This document shows positions 25,538 through 33,178 of a stretch of DNA of 64,000 bases, piece after piece. A program made the translations under genes and the position numbers. Under the pieces are notes generated by a model, which was not told the DNA's origin, ran no database searches, and saw nothing but the letters and a program-made list of their open reading frames with translations. The stretch spans positions 62,001-126,000 of the forward strand of contig SVII01000002.1 of assembly GCA_015069605.1 (NCBI GenBank), written 5' to 3'. The DNA is from Clostridiales bacterium. Its GTDB lineage: Bacteria; Bacillota; Clostridia; Christensenellales; Borkfalkiaceae. The stretch's first letter is position 1. Each line of letters opens with the position of its first letter.

Positions 25538-25566
25538 ATTGTACCATATTTTTTCCAAAATTTCAA
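25538..25566 (-). promoter_or_regulatory. Promoter of ispE
   Basis: TTGAAA (25561-25566) and TACAAT (25538-25543), 17 bases apart, minus strand. Confidence 0.7.
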
Positions 25567-25634
25567 TATTTTATAATGTTTTTCTTAGCGTTTTTTATGA
25601 AATCAGCCTAAAATAGCTGTATCTTTCGTGCTTT

Positions 25635-27122
25635 TTACTTAATTTGCCTATAAACAAAGATGCGTTCCCCCTCACGAATCGGGAATTGCAGGTCGGGATT
25701 GCTCTTTTTTAATTCCTCAGGATCGCAAACAAGGCGTTTGGAAACCTGCCAAAGATCCTCGCCCGCACGGGGAATATACACCGAAAACGCCGCATCGTTT
25801 ATCGGGTATTCGTCCCCCGATTTCGCCTCACCGATATATTCCCAAACACCGTTTTGATAACAGCGCGCTACGCATTTCAAGGTCGCTTCCGCTTCCGTTT
25901 CCCCATTCTTTTTACGGCGTACGTTCAAGCCGCAAACCATACAATCCAGCTCCGCTTCTTCCGCGTCCGTGTCCAAAGGGAAGATGACGGGCAAAGACAA
26001 ATTTGCCGCTCGATACGAGCCGTCCGTGCCACGCAACAACACTTCCGCCTGCACAACACCTTCCGCTTCCAAACCGCGTTCCCCTTTCCTGCATACCATA
26101 TCCGCACGTGGCAACACCGCCGCCTGCAAGACGTACTCCCCGTCAAGCGCAGGGGACAACACCGCCTCCCCGCTGACTCTTTCTACGCATTTTTCCACGT
26201 TCGTCAAATACCTGCCCCCATCGTTTACAGTTTCCAACAGCAATTCTTCCCGAGTCGAAAATGCGTCCACTGCCACCGAAATTTCCTCTTCTACGCACAC
26301 GTAACAATCTGCCGCAAGACAATATGCAAAGACGATTTTCGCCGTTCCTTTTTCCTCGTCCACGCCTGCCGTCAAATGCGCCGACCGAACATCCACACGA
26401 GCGCATACACTCACCTTTCCAAACGCTTCGTCGCAAGGCACTTGCATTTTAAAAGGTATTAAGCGTTCGTAAGAACACACCGATTCGTCGCTTTTTAACA
26501 CACAAATATTTAAATTGACTTCTCCTTCGACGTCAATCTGCCCCGCTGAGGCTGTTACACGTGAAACAGATGCCGTTTCGCTGTGCAGCAAAATATCCCC
26601 AACGTAATCGGTTTCAAATTCGTCCTCAGCTTCCGTTTCCCCCGTTACGCACAGCGTTTTGCGTAAATTCAAAAAGTCTTTTTTGACAATCATATCCTCG
26701 CCGCCGACAAGGTATTCCATCTGCTTATTTCCGTACACGGTGAGCGCCGCATCCACCACAACGGCAAGATACAGCCCTGACCCTTCCCTGCGCCAACTGA
26801 CGTTTTCCGTAGTAAACGCCGCCTTGGCAAAACACGCAGGCGTGACGTTTCCGTGTTCGGCTTTATGGAAAAATTCCGCGCCGCGTTCCGCGCGACAAAT
26901 CTTGCGTTCACTGTCCTCATATACAATATTTAATAAAATTTTTCCGCTATATCGCACTTCCCCATCCGCGCACACACATTCAGTAGGCACAGCTTTGGCG
27001 TTGACGGCAAGAATACAACTAATTTCGCTGCCCGATAAACGACACTCCACGATAGACTGACTTTTCAATCGACAAACTTCCCCGACGTAGCGATAAGTTT
27101 CATATTGCGGTTTTACAGACAT
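25635..27122 (-). CDS. sipL: SipL-like spore morphogenesis protein (DUF3794 repeats + LysM)
   Basis: Three DUF3794-like beta-domains (about 20-145, 160-290, 300-430) and a C-terminal LysM-type domain (VYIPRAGEDLWQVSKRLVCDPEELKKSNPDL is its core) end in a basic YRQIK. This is the architecture of SipL, which in Clostridioides difficile binds SpoIVA and ties the coat to the forespore membrane. The place between veg and ispE agrees with the clostridial sipL locus. AAGGAG lies 6 bases before the ATG. Confidence 0.82.
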   Translation of the reverse strand: MSVKPQYETYRYVGEVCRLKSQSIVECRLSGSEISCILAVNAKAVPTECVCADGEVRYSGKILLNIVYEDSERKICRAERGAEFFHKAEHGNVTPACFAKAAFTTENVSWRREGSGLYLAVVVDAALTVYGNKQMEYLVGGEDMIVKKDFLNLRKTLCVTGETEAEDEFETDYVGDILLHSETASVSRVTASAGQIDVEGEVNLNICVLKSDESVCSYERLIPFKMQVPCDEAFGKVSVCARVDVRSAHLTAGVDEEKGTAKIVFAYCLAADCYVCVEEEISVAVDAFSTREELLLETVNDGGRYLTNVEKCVERVSGEAVLSPALDGEYVLQAAVLPRADMVCRKGERGLEAEGVVQAEVLLRGTDGSYRAANLSLPVIFPLDTDAEEAELDCMVCGLNVRRKKNGETEAEATLKCVARCYQNGVWEYIGEAKSGDEYPINDAAFSVYIPRAGEDLWQVSKRLVCDPEELKKSNPDLQFPIREGERIFVYRQIK

Positions 27123-27259
27123 TTTTTACTCCTTACATTTGGTTTCGTTGCCTTTTATCCTATGCCGTCGCCCTGCATTTTAGAACAAACTGCCCCATTC
27201 TTTGTAAAAATGTAAGAATAGCAAGGATAAAAAAGGAAAAATTTGGACATACTGATACT

Positions 27260-27499
27260 ATGATAAAGCCTACCAAAAATATAAAAGACGTTAAACAAAT
27301 GGTAAAAAATTGTTCCGCACAACGCGTTGCCGTACGCGTGAATCTCGGCAGAAATAAGAGCGTCAGCTTTTCAGGAGTGCTTACAGGCATCTATCCCGCG
27401 CTATTCACCATCAAGCCCGACGACGCGGATTTTTTAGGCAAAACGTCCTACTCGTATTCGGACGTGCTGTGCGGAAACGTAAAAATCAAACCTCTATAA
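27260..27499 (+). CDS. veg: Veg family protein
   Basis: 79 residues with the Veg pattern: IKDVKQMV, GRNKSVSFSGVLTGIYPALF and SYSYSDVL. Veg is a small conserved Firmicute protein, linked in Bacillus to biofilm gene control; its biochemistry is unclear. Divergent from the sipL-like gene over a 137-base gap, matching the yabG-veg-ispE neighbourhood of Bacillus. No strong ribosome binding site is seen upstream of the ATG. Confidence 0.88.
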   Translation: MIKPTKNIKDVKQMVKNCSAQRVAVRVNLGRNKSVSFSGVLTGIYPALFTIKPDDADFLGKTSYSYSDVLCGNVKIKPL

Positions 27500-27531
27500 C
27501 TCCTCCCTCGCGTTTGTCGCCCACAAAATGA

Positions 27532-27572
27532 AAAACTACCCGACGGAAACCCCGTTGGGTAGTTTTATTTTT
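27532..27572 (+). terminator. Terminator of veg
   Basis: AAAACTACCC / GGGTAGTTTT stem followed by ATTTTTT. Confidence 0.9.
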
Positions 27573-27651
27573 TATAGATTTTCACCGTTCGTTTCGCCCC
27601 GTCCCCGCGCATTTTTATTTTTTACGCCAAGCTCCAAACAAAACAAATTCT

Positions 27652-28194
27652 TTATTTTACAGATTGCCCCATTTCATAAGCAATCGTCATGAGTTCCGAC
27701 CGTTGCAACACGTCGCCCTTTTCATAAACACCTTTGCCGTACAACGTACCCTTTTCTTCATAACCGTTGATACATTTCGCAAAGCCATGAAAACAAGCCA
27801 ACGTTGTATCCAAAGTATCCTCATCCGATTCCGCCGCCGTTGCGATATAATACAAATCTTTGTTGGCAATTTCCGTCCAACGCGCTACCGTTCGATCGAT
27901 CACCGCTTTCAACTGCGCGGAGATGGAATAGAAATACACGGGACTGGACAAAACCAATACGTCACAATCGATAATTTTTTGTAAAATTTCCGCCATGCCG
28001 TCGTTCATCACGCACCTGCCCCTTTGCTTTGCGCAAAAATAGCACCCCATACAAGGCGAGATTTTCTTTTCCGCAATGAAGATTTTTTCCACTTCGTTGC
28101 CCGATTCTTTTGCCCCACGCGCAAATTCATCACATAAAATATCCGAATTTCCGCCCTTTCTAGGACTGCCCGATAAAATAAGCACCTTTTTCAT
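27652..28194 (-). CDS. Flavodoxin-fold NAD(P)H-dependent FMN reductase
   Basis: GSPRKGGNSD at the N-terminus is the FMN phosphate loop, followed by CMGCYFCAKQRGRC, a cysteine cluster as in iron-sulfur flavoprotein-like reductases, and LSSPVYFYSISAQLKAVIDR, the second FMN loop. 180 aa. Likely reduces quinones, nitro compounds or flavin; substrate unknown. Single gene, SD weak, downstream of the XRE gene on the same strand. Confidence 0.85.
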   Translation of the reverse strand: MKKVLILSGSPRKGGNSDILCDEFARGAKESGNEVEKIFIAEKKISPCMGCYFCAKQRGRCVMNDGMAEILQKIIDCDVLVLSSPVYFYSISAQLKAVIDRTVARWTEIANKDLYYIATAAESDEDTLDTTLACFHGFAKCINGYEEKGTLYGKGVYEKGDVLQRSELMTIAYEMGQSVK

Positions 28195-28263
28195 ATTTAT
28201 TTTTCCTTTTTAAATTTTGAGATACACGTCACCTGCTAACGCTCGGTCAGTATGACAAGAAAA

Positions 28264-28464
28264 TCAATCTTCCAACCCCAACAAATAATCTGCACTGACG
28301 TCAAAGATTTGACATAATTTCACCAAAGTCGCAATGTTCGGCTCCGTTCGCCCTTGTTCATAGCTCGCATATCCGTTCTGCGATAAACCAAGCTGTTCAT
28401 ATACCTCTTTTTGTGTTAAACCGCTTTCCATTCGTATCGCTTTTAAGCGTTCGTTAAATTTCAT
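28264..28464 (-). CDS. XRE-family transcriptional regulator (66 aa)
   Basis: A stand-alone helix-turn-helix of the Cro/CI type: MKFNERLKAIRMESGLTQKEV, then LGLSQNGYASYEQGRTEPNI as the recognition helix region, and DYLLGLED at the end. The start at 28464 has GGGAGGTGGG upstream; the frame extends further upstream only through the operator. Divergent from a small gene, with a 19-base perfect inverted repeat between them, so it very likely represses that gene and itself. Confidence 0.92.
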   Translation of the reverse strand: MKFNERLKAIRMESGLTQKEVYEQLGLSQNGYASYEQGRTEPNIATLVKLCQIFDVSADYLLGLED

Positions 28465-28490
28465 AACCCACCTCCCTATCATTTTACCAT

Positions 28491-28536
28491 ATACTACCCA
28501 AAATGGGTTGACAAAACCCATTTTGGGTAGTATAAT
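28491..28536 (+). promoter_or_regulatory. Consensus promoter embedded in a perfect 19-bp operator palindrome
   Basis: ATACTACCCAAAATGGGTT (28491-28509) is repeated inverted at 28515-28533. The promoter TTGACA (28508-28513) N17 TATAAT (28531-28536) has its whole spacer inside the right arm. A bound repressor dimer or tetramer would block polymerase completely. Confidence 0.88.
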
Positions 28537-28569
28537 ATTGATACTTACTTGATAAAAGGAGAACTCCAA

Positions 28570-28851
28570 ATGCAATCCATATTAGATGCTTTATTTTATA
28601 CAGAACTTGAAGAAAGGAAATATTTTCAACACCTTACTGCAAACGCGCAGGAAGTTTCGGCTTATGACGTTTTTTATGAACAACTGACCCCGAAACAAAA
28701 AGAAGATTATCTGCAATTTGAAGAATTGTGGATTGCTCGAAACGCTTGTTTTCAAAAAGAAATTTTTAAACGCGGTTTTAAGTTGGGCATTCAATCCATA
28801 TTAGAGTTATTCCCCGAAATTTCCACTTTGTCAAACAACTCCAAAACATAG
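28570..28851 (+). CDS. Small protein of the XRE-linked pair (DUF6809-like), copy A
   Basis: 93 residues, start ATG at 28570 with AAGGAG 8 bases upstream. Mostly helical, no signal peptide or membrane helix. The closing motif F-K-R-G-F-K-L-G-I is matched by FVEGFRFGF in the protein at 55622-55900, which also lies opposite an XRE gene. Resembles small Firmicute proteins I associate with DUF6809, function unknown. Tightly repressed by design of its promoter. Confidence 0.75.
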   Translation: MQSILDALFYTELEERKYFQHLTANAQEVSAYDVFYEQLTPKQKEDYLQFEELWIARNACFQKEIFKRGFKLGIQSILELFPEISTLSNNSKT

Positions 28852-28856
28852 AAAAA

Positions 28857-28890
28857 CTCCCGTCGGCACAAACCGACGGGAGCGTTTTTT
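28857..28890. terminator. Bidirectional terminator
   Basis: CTCCCGTCGG / CCGACGGGAG stem with T run on both sides, shared by the small gene (plus) and PEP carboxykinase (minus). Confidence 0.9.
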
Positions 28891-28900
28891 GCGTTATCAA

Positions 28901-30679
28901 TTAGTTAGCGCAGTTCTTTTTAAGGATTTCGAGGTTTTCCATGATTTCCTTAGGCATCTTGTCGCCGAAGTTTTCAGCGTAGTAGGTCGTGATTTCTTCA
29001 GCTTCTGCTGCCCAACGCTGTTTGTCAACTTCGAGGAGCTTATCAAGCGTTTCCGCCGTAATGTCGCAGTTTTCGATGTTGATGTCTTTTGCGTAAGGAA
29101 GGTAACCGATTGCCGTTTCCTGAGCTTCTACTGTGCCTTCGCATCTGTCAAGAATCCAGTCAAGTACGCGCATATTGTCGCCGAAACCAGGCCACATGAA
29201 GTTGCCGTTTTCGTCCTGACGGAACCAGTTAACGTTGAAGATCTTGGGTTGCTTGCTTTCTTCTACTTTTGCACCCATATTGATCCAGTGCTGGAAGTAC
29301 TGATCAACGGAATAACCCATGAAAGGTTTCATTGCCATGGGATCGTGACGAAGTACGCCTACTGCGCCCGTAGCTGCTGCCGTCGTTTCAGAGGACATAA
29401 TCGTACCAACGAACGTACCATGGTTCCAATCTCTGGATTGATATACAAGGGGGGTCGTCGTAGCTCTTCTACCGCCGAAGATGATCGCGGAAAGAGGAAC
29501 GCCTGCCTTGGAGTTAAATTCGGGAGAGATGCAAGGGCAGTTTTCTGCAGGAGCGGTGAAACGGGAGTTGGGATGCGCTGCGTTGCGGCCGCAATCAGGC
29601 GTCCAAGGCTTGCCCGTCCAATCGATAAGTTCTGCAGGAGCTTCTTTCGTCAATTTTTCCCACCAAACGGTGTTGTCTGCGGGGTTAAGAGCTACGTTGG
29701 TGAAAATCGTGCCTTTCATCGTAGCTGCCAATGCGTTGGGGTTGGATTTCTTGTTCGTACCAGGAGCAACGCCGAAGAAACCGTTTTCGGGGTTACAAGC
29801 CCACAATCTTCCGTCTTCGCCTACGCGAATCCAAGCGATGTCGTCGCCTACGCACTGTACTTCGTAGCCAGCGTCAAGATACTGCTTGGGAGGAATCAAC
29901 ATTGCAAGGTTAGTCTTACCGCAAGCGGAAGGGAACGCTGCTGCAACATATTTCATTTCCTTATCCTGAGGACGTTTTACGCCGAGGATAAGCATGTGTT
30001 CTGCCATCCAGCCTTCTTTCTTACCAAGGTTGGTAGCGATACGAAGCGCGAAACACTTCTTACCAAGCAATACGTTACCGCCGTAAGCAGAGTTCACGGA
30101 GATGATCGTGTTGTCTTCGGGGAAGTGCATAATATATCTCTTTTCGGGATCTACGTTACATTTTGCGTGGAAGCCTTTAACGAAATCGCCGTCAGCACCA
30201 AGCTGATCAAGGCACATTTTACCAACGCGGGTCATGATCATCATGTTGAGTACAACGTAGATAGAGTCGGTGACTTCAATACCGATTTTGGAGAAAGGCG
30301 AACCTACAACGCCCATCGAATAAGGGATAACGTACATCGTTCTGCCCTTGTATGCGCCCTTTGCGATTTCATTTACCATCGCATAAGCGTCTTTGGGTGC
30401 TTTCCATTTAACAATGGAATGAGGAAGCGCATCCGCTTCGTTTTCACAGCAAATGAACGTTCTGTCTTCTACACGCGCAACGTCATTTTCCGCCGTTCTG
30501 TGATAATAGCAATCGGGAAGAAGTTCCTGATTAAGCTTGATGATTTCGCCCGTAGCGCAAGCTTCTTCTCTAAGCGCATCTCTCTGCGCGTCGCTACCGT
30601 CAATCCATACAACTTTGTCGGGCTGTGCAAAAGCCTGGCAATCTGCAACAAATTGAAGCACTTTCTGATTGTTCGTCAT
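28901..30679 (-). CDS. pckG: Phosphoenolpyruvate carboxykinase (GTP)
   Basis: Interconverts oxaloacetate and PEP with GTP/GDP. FPSACGKTN (250-258) is the GTP-type P-loop, VGDDIAW (277-283) the second kinase motif, and GVAPGTNKKSNPNA and GVVGSPFSKIGIEVTDS are family blocks. 592 aa. The start at 30679 follows AAGGAGATAAACAAA; the longer open frame upstream crosses the promoter. Single gene. In anaerobes it may run in the CO2-fixing direction as well as in gluconeogenesis. Confidence 0.97.
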   Translation of the reverse strand: MTNNQKVLQFVADCQAFAQPDKVVWIDGSDAQRDALREEACATGEIIKLNQELLPDCYYHRTAENDVARVEDRTFICCENEADALPHSIVKWKAPKDAYAMVNEIAKGAYKGRTMYVIPYSMGVVGSPFSKIGIEVTDSIYVVLNMMIMTRVGKMCLDQLGADGDFVKGFHAKCNVDPEKRYIMHFPEDNTIISVNSAYGGNVLLGKKCFALRIATNLGKKEGWMAEHMLILGVKRPQDKEMKYVAAAFPSACGKTNLAMLIPPKQYLDAGYEVQCVGDDIAWIRVGEDGRLWACNPENGFFGVAPGTNKKSNPNALAATMKGTIFTNVALNPADNTVWWEKLTKEAPAELIDWTGKPWTPDCGRNAAHPNSRFTAPAENCPCISPEFNSKAGVPLSAIIFGGRRATTTPLVYQSRDWNHGTFVGTIMSSETTAAATGAVGVLRHDPMAMKPFMGYSVDQYFQHWINMGAKVEESKQPKIFNVNWFRQDENGNFMWPGFGDNMRVLDWILDRCEGTVEAQETAIGYLPYAKDINIENCDITAETLDKLLEVDKQRWAAEAEEITTYYAENFGDKMPKEIMENLEILKKNCAN

Positions 30680-30776
30680 TTTGTTTATCTCCTTATAAAC
30701 TATAAATATTTTTTCTGTTTCGTAATGCGAAAATATATGCAAGTCATTTTTCAGCTTGCCAATTTTCACCAATTAC

Positions 30777-30805
30777 ATTATACCATAACTACAAGCAAAT
30801 GTAAA
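30777..30805 (-). promoter_or_regulatory. Promoter of pckG
   Basis: TTTACA (30800-30805) and TATAAT (30777-30782), 17 bases apart. Leaves a leader of about 90 bases before the ATG. Confidence 0.75.
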
Positions 30806-30852
30806 CACTTTTTTGAAAAATTTTTTTGCCATTTTGAAAAAGATTTTTTTTA

Positions 30853-30887
30853 TGAAAAAACAAGAGCCGCTTTATAGAAAGCAGCTC
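30853..30887 (-). terminator. Terminator of the glycosyltransferase gene
   Basis: GAGCTGCTTT / AAAGCGGCTC stem followed by TTGTTTTTTC on the minus strand. Confidence 0.85.
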
Positions 30888-30901
30888 GTTCTTCGTTTTG
30901 G

Positions 30902-32563
30902 TTATTTTTCTTTCACGGGCACGTTTGCAACTAAAATTGCAAGCGGCGTCAACGCGCAACACAGCACAATCAACACCGTCGGCGCAAAGGAAAAATAGGT
31001 GGCGTACGTCAACAGCCCCACAACGAGCGCGAAAATAATGGAATCGTACGATCCCAACACTGCATCTTTCCACGAAAGCCGTTTCTCTTCTTTGGGCGTA
31101 ACGATAAATTTTGCTTTTTTGCCAAACAGAGCCAAGAGCACCGTTCCAATCATCATGGGAACGAGCGACGCGTACACTATGAAATTAAGCAATGCATAGC
31201 CGAGCAGCTTGAATACGTTGTGTTTTTTGCCATGCACGAAGAAATCGGGAATGAGCGGCGATACCAAAAACAGCAACATCAAGCCTACAATCGCCAAAGA
31301 GTATCTCGTCACGTCAAAGCCCAAAAATCCCATAATAATCGTGTTAATTATGATAAAAAAGGACAGCATGGGGATAATCGGAAGATTGTAATGAGAGAGT
31401 TTTACGTCCATCTTTTCATACCACGTCATTTTGGACTCGGTGATACTGCGATTATATTTTTTCATAAACTCCACGTTACCTTGCACCCATTTCGCCTGAC
31501 GTTTTTTTAAGCACAGATAATTGACAGGGAATTCCTCCTCGCAAACAATATTCGGCGCGTACATTACTCGATACCCGCTGTTTTTTACGTCCACAGCAAA
31601 AGAAATATCTTCCGCCACGACCTGCGGAAAACCATGCGTTGCCTCGTAGCATTTTCTGCTGATTGTCATACCATGCCCGATCAATGCGTTGCTGCCGTAG
31701 AAATTTTTCATTACTTGGCAAATTTTACCGTTGCTTTTCACGGAAAGTCCCATCAAATTTTGGAACATATTGCTACCCTTGGTCGCTTTATGCGCCGCCT
31801 GCACTACACCCACGCTTTCGTCGTAAGCGTAATATTTCAACGTTTCCTTAATATATTCTTTGGGGATACGTTCGTCGCTATCCAACACGACGAAATAATC
31901 GTAATCCGTTTTTCCTTGTAAATAATTGTTTAAATTTCCTGCTTTAAAACCCTTTCGATCGGCGCGACGCACCACCGTTACGGCGTGTGTTTGCGCAAAT
32001 TCATCAATCTTTTGTTGGTATTCGGGATTACTGCTGTCATCCAAAATCACTGTTTGAAAATTGTCGTAATCCTGCTGCATACTATGCGCCAAAGCGTCGG
32101 CATTGAAATCGTTACACGTGCAATACAACAGTAAAAATTTAGGGTTTTTCGTTGTGATCCCCCCACCCGTGTCCGTGTTGAAACCCGTTTTCGTTTGTAT
32201 GATGGGATCGTAGCGTTTCATGATTTTTTTGCCGAACAGTAAAAACAAAAACGAGAACATAAAGTCTTTGACGCTACCCAGCCACATATACGAAAGCATA
32301 ACGGCGTTCGCTATTAAAAGTAGCGCAACTGCTACCGTTTTTCCAAGCACGATATTGCTGGTTTCGGGATCGATCAGAGTGGGATCGCCGCGGAATAAGT
32401 CGTAAAGAATGATGCCGCAAGTTGTCAGCAAAAACGCTGTACACAGCAGCCAAACCACGATGATCGCCACGTACACGGACGGCGTTTTTTGCATCGCATT
32501 GATTGCCGTGCCTTGCGTGTGTTTTGCGGAAAGATTTTGATTTTGCTTTTTCACTTTTTTCAT
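30902..32563 (-). CDS. Membrane-bound family 2 glycosyltransferase
   Basis: Two N-terminal membrane helices (28-50, 68-95), a cytosolic GT-A domain (about 135-345) and five or so C-terminal helices, the layout of cellulose synthase-like and MdoH-like enzymes. Catalytic features: VLDDSS, VVLDSDER (DxD metal site), VAEDISFAVD (the ED base) and KRQAKWVQGN, a variant of the QxxRW motif. It should polymerise and possibly export a polysaccharide or glycolipid head group; donor unknown. The AGGAGG site is 25 bases upstream of the ATG with a hairpin in between. Confidence 0.88.
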   Translation of the reverse strand: MKKVKKQNQNLSAKHTQGTAINAMQKTPSVYVAIIVVWLLCTAFLLTTCGIILYDLFRGDPTLIDPETSNIVLGKTVAVALLLIANAVMLSYMWLGSVKDFMFSFLFLLFGKKIMKRYDPIIQTKTGFNTDTGGGITTKNPKFLLLYCTCNDFNADALAHSMQQDYDNFQTVILDDSSNPEYQQKIDEFAQTHAVTVVRRADRKGFKAGNLNNYLQGKTDYDYFVVLDSDERIPKEYIKETLKYYAYDESVGVVQAAHKATKGSNMFQNLMGLSVKSNGKICQVMKNFYGSNALIGHGMTISRKCYEATHGFPQVVAEDISFAVDVKNSGYRVMYAPNIVCEEEFPVNYLCLKKRQAKWVQGNVEFMKKYNRSITESKMTWYEKMDVKLSHYNLPIIPMLSFFIIINTIIMGFLGFDVTRYSLAIVGLMLLFLVSPLIPDFFVHGKKHNVFKLLGYALLNFIVYASLVPMMIGTVLLALFGKKAKFIVTPKEEKRLSWKDAVLGSYDSIIFALVVGLLTYATYFSFAPTVLIVLCCALTPLAILVANVPVKEK

Positions 32564-32568
32564 ATTAC

Positions 32569-32594
32569 TGCGCGTTCACCGCGCAACTCCTCCT
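32569..32594 (-). promoter_or_regulatory. Displaced ribosome binding site with intervening hairpin
   Basis: AGGAGG (32589-32594) is followed by a TGCGC / GCGCA stem-loop (32569-32585) before the ATG at 32563. Folding of the stem would bring the site to about 8 bases from the start. Confidence 0.5.
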
Positions 32595-32698
32595 TTGATT
32601 TTTATGTATCTTTCCGCCTTTACTTGCCAAATATTAAACACCGACTGCGGCATCTTTTCTCTATATTTTCGAAAGGGAATTTTTACCACTATACCTAT

Positions 32699-32718
32699 TT
32701 CAACGCATACCTACCCCC
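32699..32718 (-). repeat. Dispersed intergenic repeat, copy 3
   Basis: Reads GGGGGTAGGTATGCGTTGAA on the minus strand. Confidence 0.65.
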
Positions 32719-32735
32719 TTGTTTTGTTGTTTTTG

Positions 32736-32771
32736 CATAAAAAAAGAACCTCTCTATTATGAAAGGTTCTT
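32736..32771 (-). terminator. Terminator of the cysE-cysS-alaS operon
   Basis: AAGAACCT / AGGTTCTT stem followed by TTTTTTTA on the minus strand, just past the 127-residue hypothetical gene. Confidence 0.8.
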
Positions 32772-32779
32772 CTTGATGT

Positions 32780-33163
32780 TTATATTTTTATTCCAAAGAA
32801 ATCGCCGCCGCTAAAAAGTTCTTTCTTTAAAATCTCCGCAACAAACACTCGCTTTTCCGCCATCGTTGCCTTTTTGAAAAAGTGCTTGATTGCAAACGCA
32901 CGGTATTCTTTTTTATACACCGTTTTTAAAGAGGGAAAACGGTATTCGCCACCAACGTACGCCACGATATTGATCTCGTTACCGCCCGACACTTCTCGCC
33001 AATCGAAAAAATCTCGCCCTTTTCGAAAACGACATATATACACGCAACTGCTATCCCCGCCCTTTTCGTACAGGTATTCAAACGTAAACCCCCGTTCGAT
33101 AAAAGGCGTGGTTAGTTTTTTTATATCGTCCACAATCGCCGTTTGTCCGTTCATCTCATACAT
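32780..33163 (-). CDS. Hypothetical protein at the end of the T-box operon
   Basis: About 127 residues, mixed alpha/beta, no membrane helix or known motif. Visible features are YICRFRKGRDFFDWREV, a beta-strand pair (NEINIVAYVGG) and a basic helical C-terminus. It follows alaS directly: a TTG at 33178 abuts the alaS stop, while the ATG at 33163 has GGACGAG upstream and is preferred. Not recognised. Confidence 0.65.
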   Translation of the reverse strand: MYEMNGQTAIVDDIKKLTTPFIERGFTFEYLYEKGGDSSCVYICRFRKGRDFFDWREVSGGNEINIVAYVGGEYRFPSLKTVYKKEYRAFAIKHFFKKATMAEKRVFVAEILKKELFSGGDFFGIKI

Positions 33164-33178
33164 GGATAGCTCGTCCAA

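Noticed and set aside
28264..28851. Prophage remnant
   Set aside because: Cro/CI-like regulator alone; no integrase, structural or lysis genes nearby.
28889..30877. Long open frame antisense to pckG
   Set aside because: Shadow of a highly conserved gene, rich in Phe/Arg/His from the reverse frame, no ribosome binding site.
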